Shown here one piece after another: positions 44,955 to 58,693 of a stretch of 64,000 nt of DNA; the stretch's first letter is position 1, and each line of letters starts with the position of its first letter. The notes below the pieces were generated by a model. That model made no database searches. It worked only from the letters and a program-made list of their open reading frames with translations, and had not been told where the DNA came from. The DNA comes from Merluccius polli. Lineage: Eukaryota; Chordata; Actinopteri; Gadiformes; Merlucciidae. The stretch spans positions 396,001-460,000 of the forward strand of contig JAOPHQ010000568.1 in assembly GCA_030340625.1 (NCBI GenBank), read 5' to 3'. The position numbers and the translations under genes were made by a program.

Positions 44955-46387
44955 GGGCCCTATCTTGCACTCAGCGCAGTTGACTTTGTACACTGGCGCT
45001 TGTACAATTCCTATTTTGCACCCGACGCACATTGGAATTTTCCCGCAACCGGCGCAAGTCCTTAAATAGAGCGAAACAGTGACCGCCCCTTTTTTAACAG
45101 CTCCGGTGCCGGAAGTAAATTTCCCATGCATTTATCTCGTCCACTTTTCGTAGAATCCTTATAAAAAGAGTATTAAGCCTTTAACCAAGCCAATCGTTCG
45201 TTATGGTAGTCGTGACCATATTATGTTTGATTCCGGATGAGTAGTTCCTCACTCGGTCAACAAAATAATGTACACAGTCTTGTACCTTTGCCTTTTCTTC
45301 CGTTTTCCAAATTATTTTTATGCCCGAATCAAACATAATATGGTCACGACTACCATAACGAACGATTGGCTTGGTTAGAGGCTTAATACTCTTTTTATAA
45401 GGATTCTACGAAAAGTGGACGAGATAAATGCATGGGAAATTTACTTCCGGCACCGGAGCTGTTAAAAAAGGGGCAGTCACTGTTACGCTCTATTAGGGAA
45501 TGAAGTTGCGCTCCGGGGGCGGTTCAGCGAAAACAGGAGGCGTGTCCCGGCGCAATCGTTCCCTGGTGCTATTTTGCAGTTTCAGAAAACAATTGCGCCA
45601 CAGACCAGGGAAAACCTAGTCTAAAGTCAGTGGCGCTATTTTAAGGGCGCATGCTTGGCCATAATGTAGTGTTTGTACAACGTGCATACACTTTGCTTCT
45701 CTCATCTACAAGGAAGCAGTTCTCATTTTTGCAAACCATACATACAAGCAAAAATATTACCACATATGTGAAAAAATAGGCATAAATCTAGCGTACACAG
45801 TTACCCAAAATATTCAGGCTAATAGTAATGACGGATCAAATTAACCTGTTTGGCCAATAGTCGCAAGACACATAGATAAGGACACCAGGATGACACCTTT
45901 TATTATGCCAGCAACAGCGCGTGAAATGTTTTATAATCGAAAACACACAGAAACGCGCGATCGCGCGATCGGAAAGTATGTCTTTGTGACATTTCTTTAT
46001 TTACATTTTGTCAACGGAAAATTAAAAGCTGAAAAGATTTAAACAGAAGAACTAATTATTTTTCCCTCTGATGGGCATGCGCGCACTACGGCGGGATTGG
46101 ATACGTCTGGGTCCAGTAGTGGCAAAGCGCTATGTGCTCGCCATGGAACAAGCGCGCCTGCATTTAAAGGGAATGTGAGCCGACGCTCTGATTGGTTTAT
46201 TGCACGTTACGCCCAAACCACACCTATGACTAATGTAGCTACTTCAGACCAACCCATTTTAGATTTGCGCTGGGCGCAAGAGTCATTTATCCCGCCGACA
46301 TAATAGCAACAGCGCCCAAGATCCGCCCGCAAAGCTACTTGCGCTTTGCGTTTGACACTTGCGTTTCAGACCGGCAAGATAGGGCCC
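44955..46387. mobile_element. Non-autonomous DNA transposon with GGGCCCTATCTTGC ends
   Basis: The left end GGGCCCTATCTTGC is exactly mirrored by GCAAGATAGGGCCC on the right. AAA flanks both sides (44952-44954, 46388-46390), a possible 3-bp duplication. Subterminal GCGC-rich motifs such as TTGCGC and GGCGCA recur. The ends resemble fish Harbinger-like MITEs, but no transposase is left, so the superfamily is inferred. A near-perfect 426-bp palindrome sits inside it. Confidence 0.75.
45067..45492. repeat. Near-perfect inverted repeat, 167-bp arms
   Basis: Arms 45067-45233 and 45326-45492 are equal in length and differ at only three positions by my reading (about 98 percent identity), with a 92-bp loop. 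A transcript through it would fold into a long duplex. It is more conserved than the rest of the host element. Confidence 0.88.
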
Positions 46388-46390
46388 AAA

Positions 46391-47262
46391 GTATAAAACA
46401 TTCAAAACAAAAGCCTCATCGAAAGCAATTAAGCAATTAAGTATAATGTGACCAAAACCTGGGGAACAGCGAAGCAAACACACGCACACACGTTTGGCTA
46501 AGTAATTGTTAGTTGTATAATATTTTCCCCGTCATGGAAGACAAACCTAGCTGGCCTGTTGTGGCTCAGACTTGAGTGTGATGACCACTTGGTACCAGGT
46601 GGTTGAATGCCCATTCATCTACTCTGCCAGCTTCACTTTTAACACACACACACACACAGTGGGAATATATTATGATCCGCCCACAGGCTATCTCTTCTTC
46701 CGCTAGCCCCAGCTCACCTATTTACACAAGCCCTGCACTTGGTGCAAATTACATTTTCTCCCTCAAATATTTGCTTTTTATTAATGTTGTGCTTTATGGT
46801 AATTAATCTCCTCAACAAAGGCACCATCTGCTTGACCCCCAAAAGGAAAAAAAAAATGCTCTCCCCATTTTGTGATTAAGATGAATATTGCACACAAAGT
46901 TAAAAAAAATAAAGAGAGAGAGATAGATAGTGCGAAAGAGAGAGAGAAGAGAAAAACTGAAAAATATGCATGATGAGGGATGAGCTTGTTCCTCTTCCAT
47001 GTTCTGCCCTTTTTATTCCACCTCTTCTTTCTATCCGACTTCACCCCATTTTCCTCCCTGTCCCTCTTTTTCCCCCTCCTTCTTTTCCCCCTAATCCTGT
47101 GCTCTGGCCGTCCCCCTGTCCTGCAGTGTCAGTGCATGCGGGGGACAGATACCGCTATGATGGAAATAAATTCTCTGGCCTGGAAACCAATAGACTCCCA
47201 TTATGAGCGTTTCCTATTGGCTGTCGGCAATGGGAGCCTGTCGGACTGTACGCCATATCACC

Positions 47263-47293
<31 letters not shown>

Positions 47294-50200
47294 ACTTCTG
47301 CCCTTTCCGCCATCTTAAGAAGTCCCTTTCATACAAAGCGCCCCTAAGCCTGATGGTTTTTCATTCACAGGTGATGGTCAGCAAAAATAACTCACATCTA
47401 AGCTTGTACAATTGCTTGAGTTGAACATGGTACACACTCCATATGCTATCCGATTGTACTTAAGTTAGATTCACATGGTGTTCAGTAGCGTCGAACAGCT
47501 GGACCGTTATATATATTTACAACTTTACTTTAGCGATAAGATAATTACAGTTAACAGGTACAGGAATACAAGCAACAGACTACAGCTCCTTTAGGCAGAA
47601 TACACATTGGAAATCCTAGCTTACAGGCACAGTGACACAGGGAGGAGAGGGACACAGGTTTACCAATAAGAAATACACATATTTAATAATCTATGCATTC
47701 AACTATTGTTTTAGAAATTAAATATAAATAGCGTCCATGCTATTACTGGAAAGTCCGCTGATGGCAGTGTATGTTCAACATATATTGAAGTGCTTAAGTA
47801 AACTACTACAAGCTACAAGCAAGTGCTCTTTGAATGCATGGCATTTCCAGGACATGCAACCAGTAAGTGTGGCCCAGAAAAGTATTATTTCTCTGTTCAT
47901 CGTTCTTCCTTCCTCTGCCTCCAGCTGGTGGTTTAGTTTAGACAGGAGCAGTCGGACGGCCATGAAAATGCTGTCAGATACAATGTTTTCAGTCAGCCAT
48001 CAGATGGCAATTTTATGAAAACACCTTCCAATCTGTCTCTCTGTCTACCCTTCTCTACCTCCCACTCACAAAATGTACTCTAATCTGTAATCTAGTTTAC
48101 ATCATTATTCATATTATTTGTTTGTGGTATTCAGTGAATCACTTGCTCTTACTTTACCAAATGTTTTCTTTTTTTGTCTTTGTTGTCTTATCAGTGTCAT
48201 GACTGGCCAATAGAGGTGCCTGGGGCAGCACCCTGGCTCTGATTGGCTCCCCCCTCAAAACAATTAAAAAATATATATTTTGTTAAATTAAAAAAAAAAA
48301 AAGAATTATATATTATACTTTTTTTTTAAACATTTTGTATAAAAACTTACAAATCTTAAAAATATTTTTTGTTTGTGGGTGTTACCAATCAATCATACAA
48401 AATATAGTGGTTGTTGGTAACGCCCAGAGGCTACTGCCCCGATACACAAGGAAGTAGGCTCGGGGCGCCAAGAAATATTGCATGGTCAGCCACTGTTCAC
48501 ATCTTTTAGTGTTTTTTTGTAGGCGTCACTGGTTTCTCATAGACCCTATCGGGGCGGCCAAAGCACAGCCCCGCTATGGCACTACCTGAGTTGTGATTGG
48601 CTGCCTGCCCCTGCTGTCACAGCAGCACTCAATGCTGTGTCAGTTGACAGTGAGAAAAATGGCAGCAGCCAACGCTTTGGTGCCTGTACCTCCGGCAGCA
48701 GCAAACTGTATTGAAAGTCTGCTTTCGTCTACTTTTTCGTCTACTTCCTCTCAGAGAAAAACTTTGGGTCAAACAGCATCTTGTTCAGAGACTCTTGGCA
48801 CTCTCTGTCAGTGGGCTCGAGCGACGCTGTCTCTGGTGCTGAAGTCGGACCTGGCTGCACTATGGTATATTTTGCTGCTTGTTACCCTGAAGTCAATCAT
48901 TTAACAGGGTAGGCCTGAAAAAACATCTCCACTTAAAGTGGACCCCCTGTTTCAGCTCGAATTCGAACACTGATAAAAAAATACGTTTTGGGCTAAGAGT
49001 TCTAGGAAGGAGGGGGTACGTGTTATCCCCATGGTTATGACCCACAGCAACTTTGTGATATATATTTTTAAGCTAGTACCATCGTTGTTTACCAGCGTTT
49101 TAATCAGCAATGCTGTATATGAAATGCGCCACACATGGCGTTATACTATATGTGTCCAGGAAGCTTAACCCTCTCTCCATCATCAACCGCTGCCCAGATG
49201 GAGCTCCACACATCCACACGCCGCCGGTGTCACTTCCTTGTGGCGTCACCAAAAGAAAGCAACTTGAGTTTGTAGCAGAGTAGATCGTTCACAAACTGGT
49301 TGGCGTAGACTGGCAAAAACATAGGTTTTACACCAGTTTTCTCTAAATTACGGGCTTATTTTAGTAACAGTGACAACATTTTTTGAGCTCACACCCTGCA
49401 GGTGGTCATATCCGCCACCGTGTCTTATGCCAGGGATCCACTGAAAATGCTGCTCCTATGTGCTCTACAGGGGCGCGTTTCTGAACCGTTTCTTTGTACA
49501 ATGAAAATAATCAATGTACAAAGAATGATGTCATCATGTATGAGTGAAAGTGTTGAGTCAAAGCTAGTGTTTGAATTGAAGCTCTGCAACATGGGCAGTG
49601 AAGCACCTTCCATCGACTATGGCAGTGTTTTCCAGCCGAATGCAAAAGCTGAGGGAGCGTTCATTAAATGTGACACTCTGGCTCCACTTTATCTTTTCTT
49701 TCTTTTTTCCAGTTTTTCCTCTTTTGGTCCTTGGCTCTAAGCCTCTCCAAACACACAGAGAAATCGGAAACTCCACTACAGCATCATCTCTTCATCACTA
49801 GGCCTATTTCTCAGGTTTATGATGAAAATAACATCCCAAACTGAACAGACTATATCTCCACAACTACATGGGCTTGTAATTTAATCTTGGTACCAAAAGA
49901 AAGATACAACCTGTGAGGTTGTTGTGAAAGTTATCATCAGATGCTACTGTATCAGCGTGAATAAAGCTAGAACACTTTAGAATTAAATGGAAGATTTAAT
50001 TTCTGCCTGAAATAAATGTCACGTTTTAGTGTGAATACCACCTAGTGCATTATCAGTTGGTAGCCCTATAGCACTATAGGGCCATAGCACAACATCTGAT
50101 GAGGGCCTGGATCAGGATGATGCCAATAAAGTGGAGTAGAGCAAAGACAGAGAGGTTTTAGTAGAGATAGGTTTAGGTGGAGTCTCAAATAAAAATAATA

Positions 50201-50921
50201 AATCCAATGAAAAAATGACAATACAAACTTGATGAGACACATACAGGTGAATATCTCGAGAACCCATTGTTCAAATTGACATTTGACCCCTCTATTGAAA
50301 GGTCAGGGTGAATAGAATTGAATGACACCAAGCCAAACCATCGCAATTGCACCATACAGCCACCAGAGTGTGATAAAGAAAGTGTGCTCTGATTGAAGGC
50401 AATTTACCAATTTCCTGTGAAACCCTCTCTTACCTACTATAGACCCGTTTACAGTCTATGTCATCAAAAATATGCACGCGAATTTGGGCAACTGGAGCGC
50501 CGTTGCGCCCTATTCATTCAGACTTGTTAGCTCTATACAGGACCGGCATACTGTCAGTTCTGACATATCCCGTTAACACATCTTCTGCTCTCAGACGATC
50601 AGATGCGCCCTCACTTCATTAAATCACAAAAATAAACACTTTATAATCGGCCATACAGTTATTATTACACACTGGTAGGATAGACGACTCTCTAAGGAAA
50701 ACTATGCTTTCTAATTCATAATTGTTACTGGATTTTGGCTGGTACAGAAAGTTTACCGTTAACGGGACATGGTTGAGCTGGTGCCTTGCATGCTTGTAAT
50801 GTCTATCTGGTGTGCACACTATGTTTCTCCAGCAAATGTGTGTATACAGTATATCTGTCCACTGAATATTTGGCCAGTTGCTCACGTCTTCTACCTACTC
50901 ACTAACTGCACACGGATCTAG
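46391..50921. other. Gene-free stretch, scattered simple repeats
   Basis: A C run followed by (CA)n lies at about 47261-47293. An A- and T-rich island with repeat-like edges is at about 48199-48500; its ends (TGACTGGCCA and TGGTCAGCCA) could be a degraded hAT inverted repeat. A plus-strand frame at 48593-48904 begins with MIGCLPLLS and matches no family. GA-rich sequence lies at 46910-46960. Nothing is supported as a gene. Confidence 0.4.

Positions 50922-50922
<1 letters not shown>

Positions 50923-50996
<74 letters not shown>
50923..50996. repeat. (TA)37 microsatellite
   Basis: About 37 TA units. Confidence 0.97.
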
Positions 50997-50997
<1 letters not shown>

Positions 50998-51677
50998 TTA
51001 GATAGCTTTCAAATGATGTATAGTTTGTTATATATAGATATACTTACATAGCTTTCATATATATAGTTTGTGTAGATAACATGTCGGGAAAAAGATGCTG
51101 TGCATTTGCACATGCACAGTTATGAAATACATAACTTGTTGTTACATGATTGCCCATTATTTTGTTTGGGGTGTAATTGTGTTTATTTAGCTAACAATCG
51201 TTATGATAGACCAAAAGTTGAGCTTCTTATCATTCTAGGGGTGACTGCTTTCTCACATGCCCGTATACAGGCGGGGATGGAGAGGTTACAAACAAGGCTT
51301 AAGAGTTCTGTGAAAAGAGGAAAACACAAGTCTGTAAATATGTAAAAGGGGCCTCAAGGTATCAAGCAGACACCTTGATTCATTTATTAATCGAATTCAC
51401 GCTCAGCTATATATTGCAGCAGCATGCCATATAAAAGTGGTCGAAACCCGCCGAAAACCTTACGCATGGCGGTACGCGAGGCAGATGCACAGCATGACTA
51501 TAATGATCTCTGTACAGCTTACAACACCCACATATTGGTGCTAATTGAACAACTGTAGTTAATTAGGATGGTGATGCAATCTCCCACTGTTGTCAGGTAT
51601 AGCTACGCTCTTATCAGGTTTGGAGTGCAAACAACTTCATGAACCACCACCTACTGACACGTTCGCACACATGCACA

Positions 51678-51715
<38 letters not shown>

Positions 51716-52382
51716 TGCATGCACGCACACACACACACACAGATCCTAAAACGTACATACATCCCATCCCATCACTCCTGAGCAGCTGTGATATCTTCAC
51801 GTGGACAGCAGTGCAGTGATGTGGAAACTGATCCCTGCTGGAGCCACGCATGCCAGCACTCGCTCCCGTTCCTGCCGCCCCTGGCCGCAGGAACTACCAG
51901 CGCCGGCTACCCAAGCATGCCACGCAACAAGGCATCACCTCATCAGCTCTCTGAAGCCTGCTGAATAATTGAGAACCCCCACAAATCATTGATGAGACCC
52001 CACGTCTCCCCCTCCTTCCCACCCCCACCCACCAACCAGCCCACTGCATGTGAAACACAAGCCAACCTTTGGCAACTTGCTGGAAGAGGGTTTTCAATTT
52101 ACTCTGTTCAGAATTAGGAACATAACTTTTTTACCTTAGCATGTTGTGGTGGTGAAAATGTGGTGGAGGAGTCAGCGGGTAGGGGAGCAGGGGAGGGTCA
52201 CCCTAAGGTTACCCATGGGTTAGCTAGGAGGTGTAGCTGAGGGGGTAGAACAGGGAGAAGGGGGACGTTGGTGGGTTGCGGTTTTTTAATTGTGTGTTTT
52301 TGTGACTATTTCCCTGTGTGCTCCTTGTTGATGGGCGTGTAGTTAGTGAGTACAGGTTCAATGAGCACAAAACTAGTCAAGT
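50997..52382. other. Intergenic sequence
   Basis: A CA-rich tract lies at 51680-51742. No supported gene. Confidence 0.4.
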
Positions 52383-52446
52383 CAAATGTGACTGCGGAAG
52401 AGGCTGCATGACGTGTGTTTAAATTTCCCCATGGGATTAATAAAGT
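52383..52446 (+). mobile_element. LINE 3' tail fragment
   Basis: AATTTCCCCATGGGATTAAT followed by AAAGTATATCATC is the characteristic 3' end of a fish LINE group (TTCCCC-TGGGATCAATAAAG type). Only the tail is seen. Confidence 0.5.
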
Positions 52447-52544
52447 ATATCATCACATTGTGTTTGGATGCCTCAGTGTGCATGTGTTTGTGTGTAAGTG
52501 AGATATATAATGTTTGCATGTGTAAGAGTGTATGTGGGCCTATA

Positions 52545-52546
52545 TT

Positions 52547-52589
<43 letters not shown>
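52545..52589. repeat. (TG)n(GA)n compound microsatellite
   Basis: TG units followed by GA units. Confidence 0.95.
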
Positions 52590-52712
52590 CTAGTTTAGGG
52601 AGGATGTCTTCCCAGACAGAGCCCGGTCTTCACTTGAATGGAGCCAGCTGTGATGGTAATGGAAGCAGGCAGGTATCTACGTCACACCAGGCTGATGCTC
52701 CCCCAACTGGAA

Positions 52713-52717
52713 CCCCC

Positions 52718-52784
<67 letters not shown>
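52713..52784. repeat. (C)16(TC)28 tract
   Basis: A C run joined to about 28 TC units. Confidence 0.95.
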
Positions 52785-52787
<3 letters not shown>

Positions 52788-54689
52788 TGCGTTTTACTCT
52801 CCCAATTGCTCATTTGTCTTGTTTTTCCTCCATGTCTTCCATGTCTAAGTAACCTTTACTGTAACCTGAGTACATTTGAAATTAGCTACTTTTTACTTTT
52901 ACTCAAATTTCACCAAAGTAACTGTACTTCTACTTAAGTAGATTTTGTTGGTACTCAATTCACCTCTGCCAATAGGATTTTTTTTTGTTAAGTTTAAAAA
53001 GAAAAAGTGTATAATCTTTTTGGGCTACTTTGTTGTTTTTGTTGTTTGTGAAATTAAAATTAAAAATGTGTAATATCTTGGATCTTATCTTGTTTCAGAA
53101 ATTACAAATGTTGTAACATGGACTTTGTTTTTGTTTAGAAATATAGACTGATGTACTGTATGTGTAGTAGCCACTCAATTAAATTCCCTTTGCTTATCTG
53201 TAGATTGTGGTGACCCACAAGTAAGTAAGTAAGTAAGTAAGACTGATAGAGACATTCACCAAGGGACTGTACCTTTAAGGGAGAGGTGTGATGATACGAG
53301 TTCGGGGTTAACATTGTGTGGCCGTTTTGACCTCACTTGCTGTACAGTGTTGATTCATATTGAAGTGGAGAGTAAAGCAGACTCAACGCATCTCCGTATC
53401 TTGTCTCCTCACTTATTGCACTCCACAAGATGATCAATAGACATTTAGTGAAAACTCAACTACTACCGCAAATGTTTTACCTGGATAGTCCAAACTATAG
53501 TTGGTTGATATGCAACTGATAGACTAGATATGCACTATCATGCCCTCTGATTATCTGTAGATGATCAATAGACGTTTAGTGAACACTCTACTACCCAGAA
53601 TTTTTCACTTTACTTGGATACTCCAAATTATAGTTTGATATGCATCTCAATAAGAAAATCAAGTCAAGTGAAACGACTGAACAAATGTAGAAGTGAAGTT
53701 GATAGCACTCACCAAATCTCAACAGACACAATGTTTACACTCACCTGACACAAATGAGACATGTAACATGATATTGAACTCAACATGTCTGAAGATGGAT
53801 AGTTACTATTCACTTGACATGTTGTTGATTATATAACGTAATTCAGGTAATGGTCAGATAACACTACATTGAATATATGTATGTTCTTGATACATTTATT
53901 AAGTGTCTGACACTAAACAGACAATGTTGATACTCAATACTACTGATACTAAATTGATACTCAGTTAATACTCAACTGTGGACTATCCAGGTAAAGTGTT
54001 ATCAAATACAGCTGTAATTAAACTTTTGGTCAGTGTTGACAGTAACTTCAATCTAACCTTATTCACCTGAGAGAGTTGTCCTCATTTCAGCATCCACCGT
54101 GGCCTATTGCTCTCTGTACGTATGCACTAGCGTGGAGGTCAAAGCAGGAACAGCTAGTGTAAAGTGGACTTCATTATTAATCAATGGAAATGCCTCCATT
54201 GGCTCACAGCAACCTACATACTGGTAAACCCATCCCCCTGTGAGTCATTCAACTCGGAGGTTGTACTCATTTAGGTCTGGTTTGTCCAGTGGCGAGATCT
54301 ACACTGAGGCCTACAATATGTAATATACAACAGAACATAAAACTCTATGAGCTATGCAACCATAAGACACACATTGAGCAGTGTTTTGCTGGAAGGTATA
54401 CTGTAGATGTATATGTTCTGGTCGTATACTCACTTCTCACTAATTTCACGCTCCCTTCTTCTCCCGCTGTGTTTACGATAAGACGCAGAGAAAAGCCACG
54501 CTGCATTGAGTAAAGCCTAGAGCCACGGGGGCCCTTTTGGCAATCTTTATTATACTTTAAGTTATAAAGAGGGTTGTTTTTTTTGATTAATGGAAATCAC
54601 ATTAATGTGTTCACAACAAGGATAATGGTTTATTCAATGTCACAGTACATTTTTTAGCCACACACCACCATGGATTTTGCTGGGGCCCA
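52785..54689. other. Intergenic sequence
   Basis: Nothing coding is supported. A (AAGT)5 run is at about 53219-53240. Two similar stretches (TCTGTAGATGATCAATAGAC-like at 53423 and 53560) indicate an old local duplication. Confidence 0.4.
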
Positions 54690-55790
54690 CTGCCACAGAA
54701 AGATGTTGATTCGAAGATGAATTTATTGAAGATGGTATACGCCGAGCAGATGGTATATGCCGCCATGACATAGGCCCTGTCTCTCGAGTGTGTGTCGATA
54801 GTTTGTAATGGGTGCCATGATTTCTCATGCACCACAGGTGTGCAGCCCCACCCAGCCCCAGAGTCCAACTCAGGCCAGGTGAGGACGGACACACACACAC
54901 ACACAACTATAAACTGGACTCTCAACAGGGTTACCATACCTACACAAAACCTGGACTCTTTACAGGGTTGCCATACCTAAAATAAAAATACAAACAACCC
55001 CCCAAACCTCACTGTCCCTAAACCTCCCCAGTGTCACACACCAACCCCACCCTCCCCCTCCATGCTGGAGACTGGAGGCCTGGTGCTGCTGCCTTCGCTG
55101 GCGGAGGCGTCTGTGGGCTGGCCGTTGCAGGGGCTGGCTGGATGGGCTCGGAGGAGGCCTGACAGCTGGGAGCCGCGGAGGCAGCTCCTCGGAGGGCCTG
55201 GACCAGCCCTCCGTAGGTCCCCCCTCCACCAGGGCGACGACACACGATGAGCTGGCAGAGGTGCGGCTGGACCTGGGCTGCTCCAGGCTGGATCCGGGGG
55301 AGGCTAGCCGCAGACGGTTGCCAGTGGCGGTAGCTGTGCTGCCTCCCCTCTCCTCCGCTGGCCGTCGCAACTGTTATGAAAGGGCTGGTGCTGGGAGGTG
55401 GCTGCTCATAGACGTCGCTGGTGACTCCAGTACGTTTCTGGGCAGCCCTTTCCATGTCCCTTTCTAGCCGGAGAAGGCCCACGTTGGGCACCAGTGTGGC
55501 AGTTTATCCCCTACCACACACTACCTTAGTGGCTTTTCCTCCGACACAGGACACAGGCAGATGTTGATTTGAAGATTAATTTATTGGAGATGGTATTACG
55601 CCGAGCAGATGGTACATGCTGCCATGACAGAGATGCTCTCTCTCTCTCTCGTGGTGATATCTGGTTTATCCTGGGTGCCATGATTGCTCTGCACCATAGG
55701 TGTGCAGCCCCACCCAGCCAGAGTCTAATCAGTCTGACTCAGGCCAGGTGAGGCGGTAAACCAGCTATCAACAGCACACACACACACACT
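54690..55790 (-). mobile_element. Possible miniature LTR element (TRIM-like)
   Basis: Similar direct repeats lie at about 54690-54895 and 55555-55755, sharing GATGTTGATT, CGCCGAGCAGATGGTA, GGTGCCATGATT and GTGTGCAGCCCCACCCAGCC. Just inside the right copy the minus strand reads TGGTGCCCAACGTGGGC at 55477-55493, which is close to a tRNA-Lys1,2 primer-binding site. The interior is only about 0.5 kb and contains a proline/alanine-rich minus-strand frame (55018-55488, non-ATG start) without recognised domains. This fits a terminal-repeat retrotransposon in miniature, but the LTRs are diverged and their outer ends uncertain. Confidence 0.5.
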
Positions 55791-56902
55791 CCACAGTGTT
55801 TCTCTCTCTTTTCTCTCTTTTGTGTCTGTCCTGGCTTCACTGAAATCTCCCGTAACAATATAATTTGTCAAAATGACTTTGTTGCTTAGCATGAGCGCGC
55901 CTTGCCAGGCACATGACGCATTAATTACAAAAAGACAGAAGTGCTACTGCTATTGTTTACGTTCGTGGTGAGGCGCACTCACGGTAGAATCACCACAACA
56001 AAGTCATTTAGACACATTATATTAGTAATGGAGGATTTACTGAAGCCAGGAGAGACGGTTACGATGGTTTGATCACCCAGACTGGGTGATGAGGTCATTC
56101 TTGATACAGAATAGTGAGATAAGCAGCACAGAAAAGTAAAAGAAAAGTACCAAGTAAGAAGAAAAGTTTAAAAAAAAAATACATTTGAAAGTCTAAGTAA
56201 AGAAAAATGTAATCAAGTTGGAGTTGACCAAGGGCTATACAATAACATCACAAAAATGTTTTTACTGCTATAATCAGTATAACCGTAGTGAAGACCTAAT
56301 CAAAAGTGATATTAAGCAAAGTGCATTTAGCAGCAAGCAACACACAATTTAATGTACTTCATCCATGTGCATGTAGGCATCAGCGATTCAGCCACAGTGA
56401 ACATTATCACTTAGAGTTACAAGAGCTCAACATCCATAGCCAAGCAAACACAGTCGGTTGAAAAACTTTATGAAAAAAAAACCTGATAACAGATGTACTC
56501 CATCGATATTGAATAATCAGATGGCATTTTCCCTCTGACAAGTTTAAATGTTGCACCTGAATCAAGTTAGAGTAATGTGTAAAATTGATTTTTATTTGTT
56601 GTGCGCTCCAGTCGATGCAGTTTGAGATTCACACAAAGTAGTATAACCCTGGGACCAATCAATCCGCCACAGTCAGAGGAATAACACGGACTACGGTGGT
56701 GACGCTGCATGCTGCTGACTGATAAACACCGCTACGCTGAGGAGAAAGTTGGTTCAAGAAATGAGGGGAGATCAGAGACCTGAGTAACTTTTAATTTTAT
56801 TTCATAAAGTTAATTTTCATTTCATTTTCATTTATACAGAATATTCACATGGGCAGTGTGACTGCAAACACTAATAGCATATGCACACACACACACACAC
56901 AC
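55791..56902. other. Intergenic sequence
   Basis: No supported gene; AT-rich with short A runs. An imperfect CA tract at about 56883-56902 precedes the next element. Confidence 0.4.
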
Positions 56903-58077
56903 CAGAGGTGGGGACTTGATACTCGAGTTGTACTTGAATCGTGAAAATGGGGCTTGCGACTTGATTTGGACTCACCTGGCTGCTGTGAGGCTTGACTTAC
57001 TCGAGACTTGGCTGCTTTGATACTTGAGTCTCTCTGGGGACTTGAAAGCAAACATTTGCTCAGATTCTAATGGCTATGATAAATAATCATTGAATGCATT
57101 GTTTGTTTGTTGCCCCGCTGCTGGATGCATATAGTGGAAACACTGTATTATTATTTCAGCCGATTTCCCTTAAGTAGCCGCCACCGTAGTTGGCCACGGT
57201 CTCGGATGGAAGTGCCACTTGAGCAGGGAGCACCTCAATGTTTTACCTGGTTTAGCGCTGTTATTTCGGCAGCCAATCAATTAAAACCGCTAAACCCACC
57301 AGGACTTTCATATCCAATATTTTGAATATCCAATATCATCTCAGTCAATAAAACAATTTTAGCCCCTACCCTGTATTAAATGTTCCATCCATCCCACCAG
57401 TGCTTACCAAACCTCATAGCCTACTTTAGGAAACCCTGCTGTCATTTAAATGTCCGTGCTTGGAGTTTCTCTCTGTCCCACTAGGCCTGCATATTGCTTA
57501 TGCCTTAATTGTTATTAAAAGAGAAAACTAAACTAAACTGATTGAACGAAGGCAAATGCAACCACGCTTCTATGAATCATCTGGATCAAGGAATGAAATG
57601 AAACCCTCGCCATCAATTTATTATTATTTAAATAAAATGTCTTATTTCCGGACTAACATAATTATCCATTATCATCATATTTAAACTGGTGACATTCATT
57701 TTCAGCTGGAAAAGTTTTTTTATTTGTTATGCTGTCGGCCTATATCTCTTCAACAACAACCGCTTTTCCGGTGTCTTTAATCTTATAGTTAATTTCAGGC
57801 CCTGGCGCTGGGGCAGGATTGCTTCTGCATTATTGACCTCTTCTGGATTCATTTGGCAATTCAATTAATTCTAATTAATAACCGTGTTTCACACAACAAA
57901 TTAAACAAATGAATGAATAATGAATCACCTAATGAATCATCTTATTAATCAACCAAAAATGAAATTTGCAAATGCAAATGTATCAGTCTGCTTTTATTTA
58001 TCTATGTCCACTTTTACTATAAGACTTGAGACTTGACTTGGACTTGCGTCCCAAAAGACTTGACTTGAACCCAACTC
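56903..58077. mobile_element. GACTTG-rich non-autonomous DNA transposon
   Basis: It starts CAGAGGTGGGGACTTG and ends in the inverse-like CTTGAACCCAACTC, and both ends are filled with GACTTG/CTTGAG repeats, a pattern typical of a common fish hAT-type element. It lies within a CA tract, so the target duplication cannot be defined. The interior (57100-58010) is AT-rich and has no gene. Confidence 0.65.
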
Positions 58078-58089
58078 ACACACCAAACG

Positions 58090-58092
<3 letters not shown>

Positions 58093-58145
<53 letters not shown>

Positions 58146-58212
58146 GTACATTTTATTATTTTCATTATTTGTTATAGAGAGCGAGAGAGAGAGCGAGAGA
58201 GAGAGAGAGCGA
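58093..58212. repeat. (CA)n and (GA)n microsatellites
   Basis: CA units at 58093-58142 and GAGA/GAGC units at about 58176-58212. Confidence 0.93.
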
Positions 58213-58693
58213 GCTAATGGAGGACAGAGAGAAAGGCTTGGTCAGCAAAGCCTTGTTTTATTTCCCGCAACACGTCCTCCACGTTATCATCTTGGAGACA
58301 CCTGGACAACTGTCCCAGGCCCTCTCTGTCTGTGCAAAGCCATAACATAAACATTTGATTCATTGTTATTTAATAATTGCCCTCTTATCGAATAGGCACA
58401 AAAACACTGCCAGGCAAGCAGTTGCATATTAATTATGACCACTTCTTGTCACTGATAATAATCAACTATTTGTCAAAGACAAATAGTTGATTTAAAAAAA
58501 ATAATTACTCTTTTGCATCATTGCTTGCTCATAGATATGCAGAATAAGCTTGAATTGCCTGAGCATCTTTCACAGCATTCAATGCACTAATTAGAAAGAC
58601 GCTAGGCCATTGTCAGCCAAATTAACTTACAGTGACAAATGAACTATCAACATCACAGTGAGAGAACAGCTACACTACTACAATAGACGCACA
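58213..58693. other. Intergenic sequence with a short hairpin
   Basis: A perfect 15-bp stem with a 3-base loop (AATCAACTATTTGTC) lies at 58460-58492. No gene. Confidence 0.45.
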
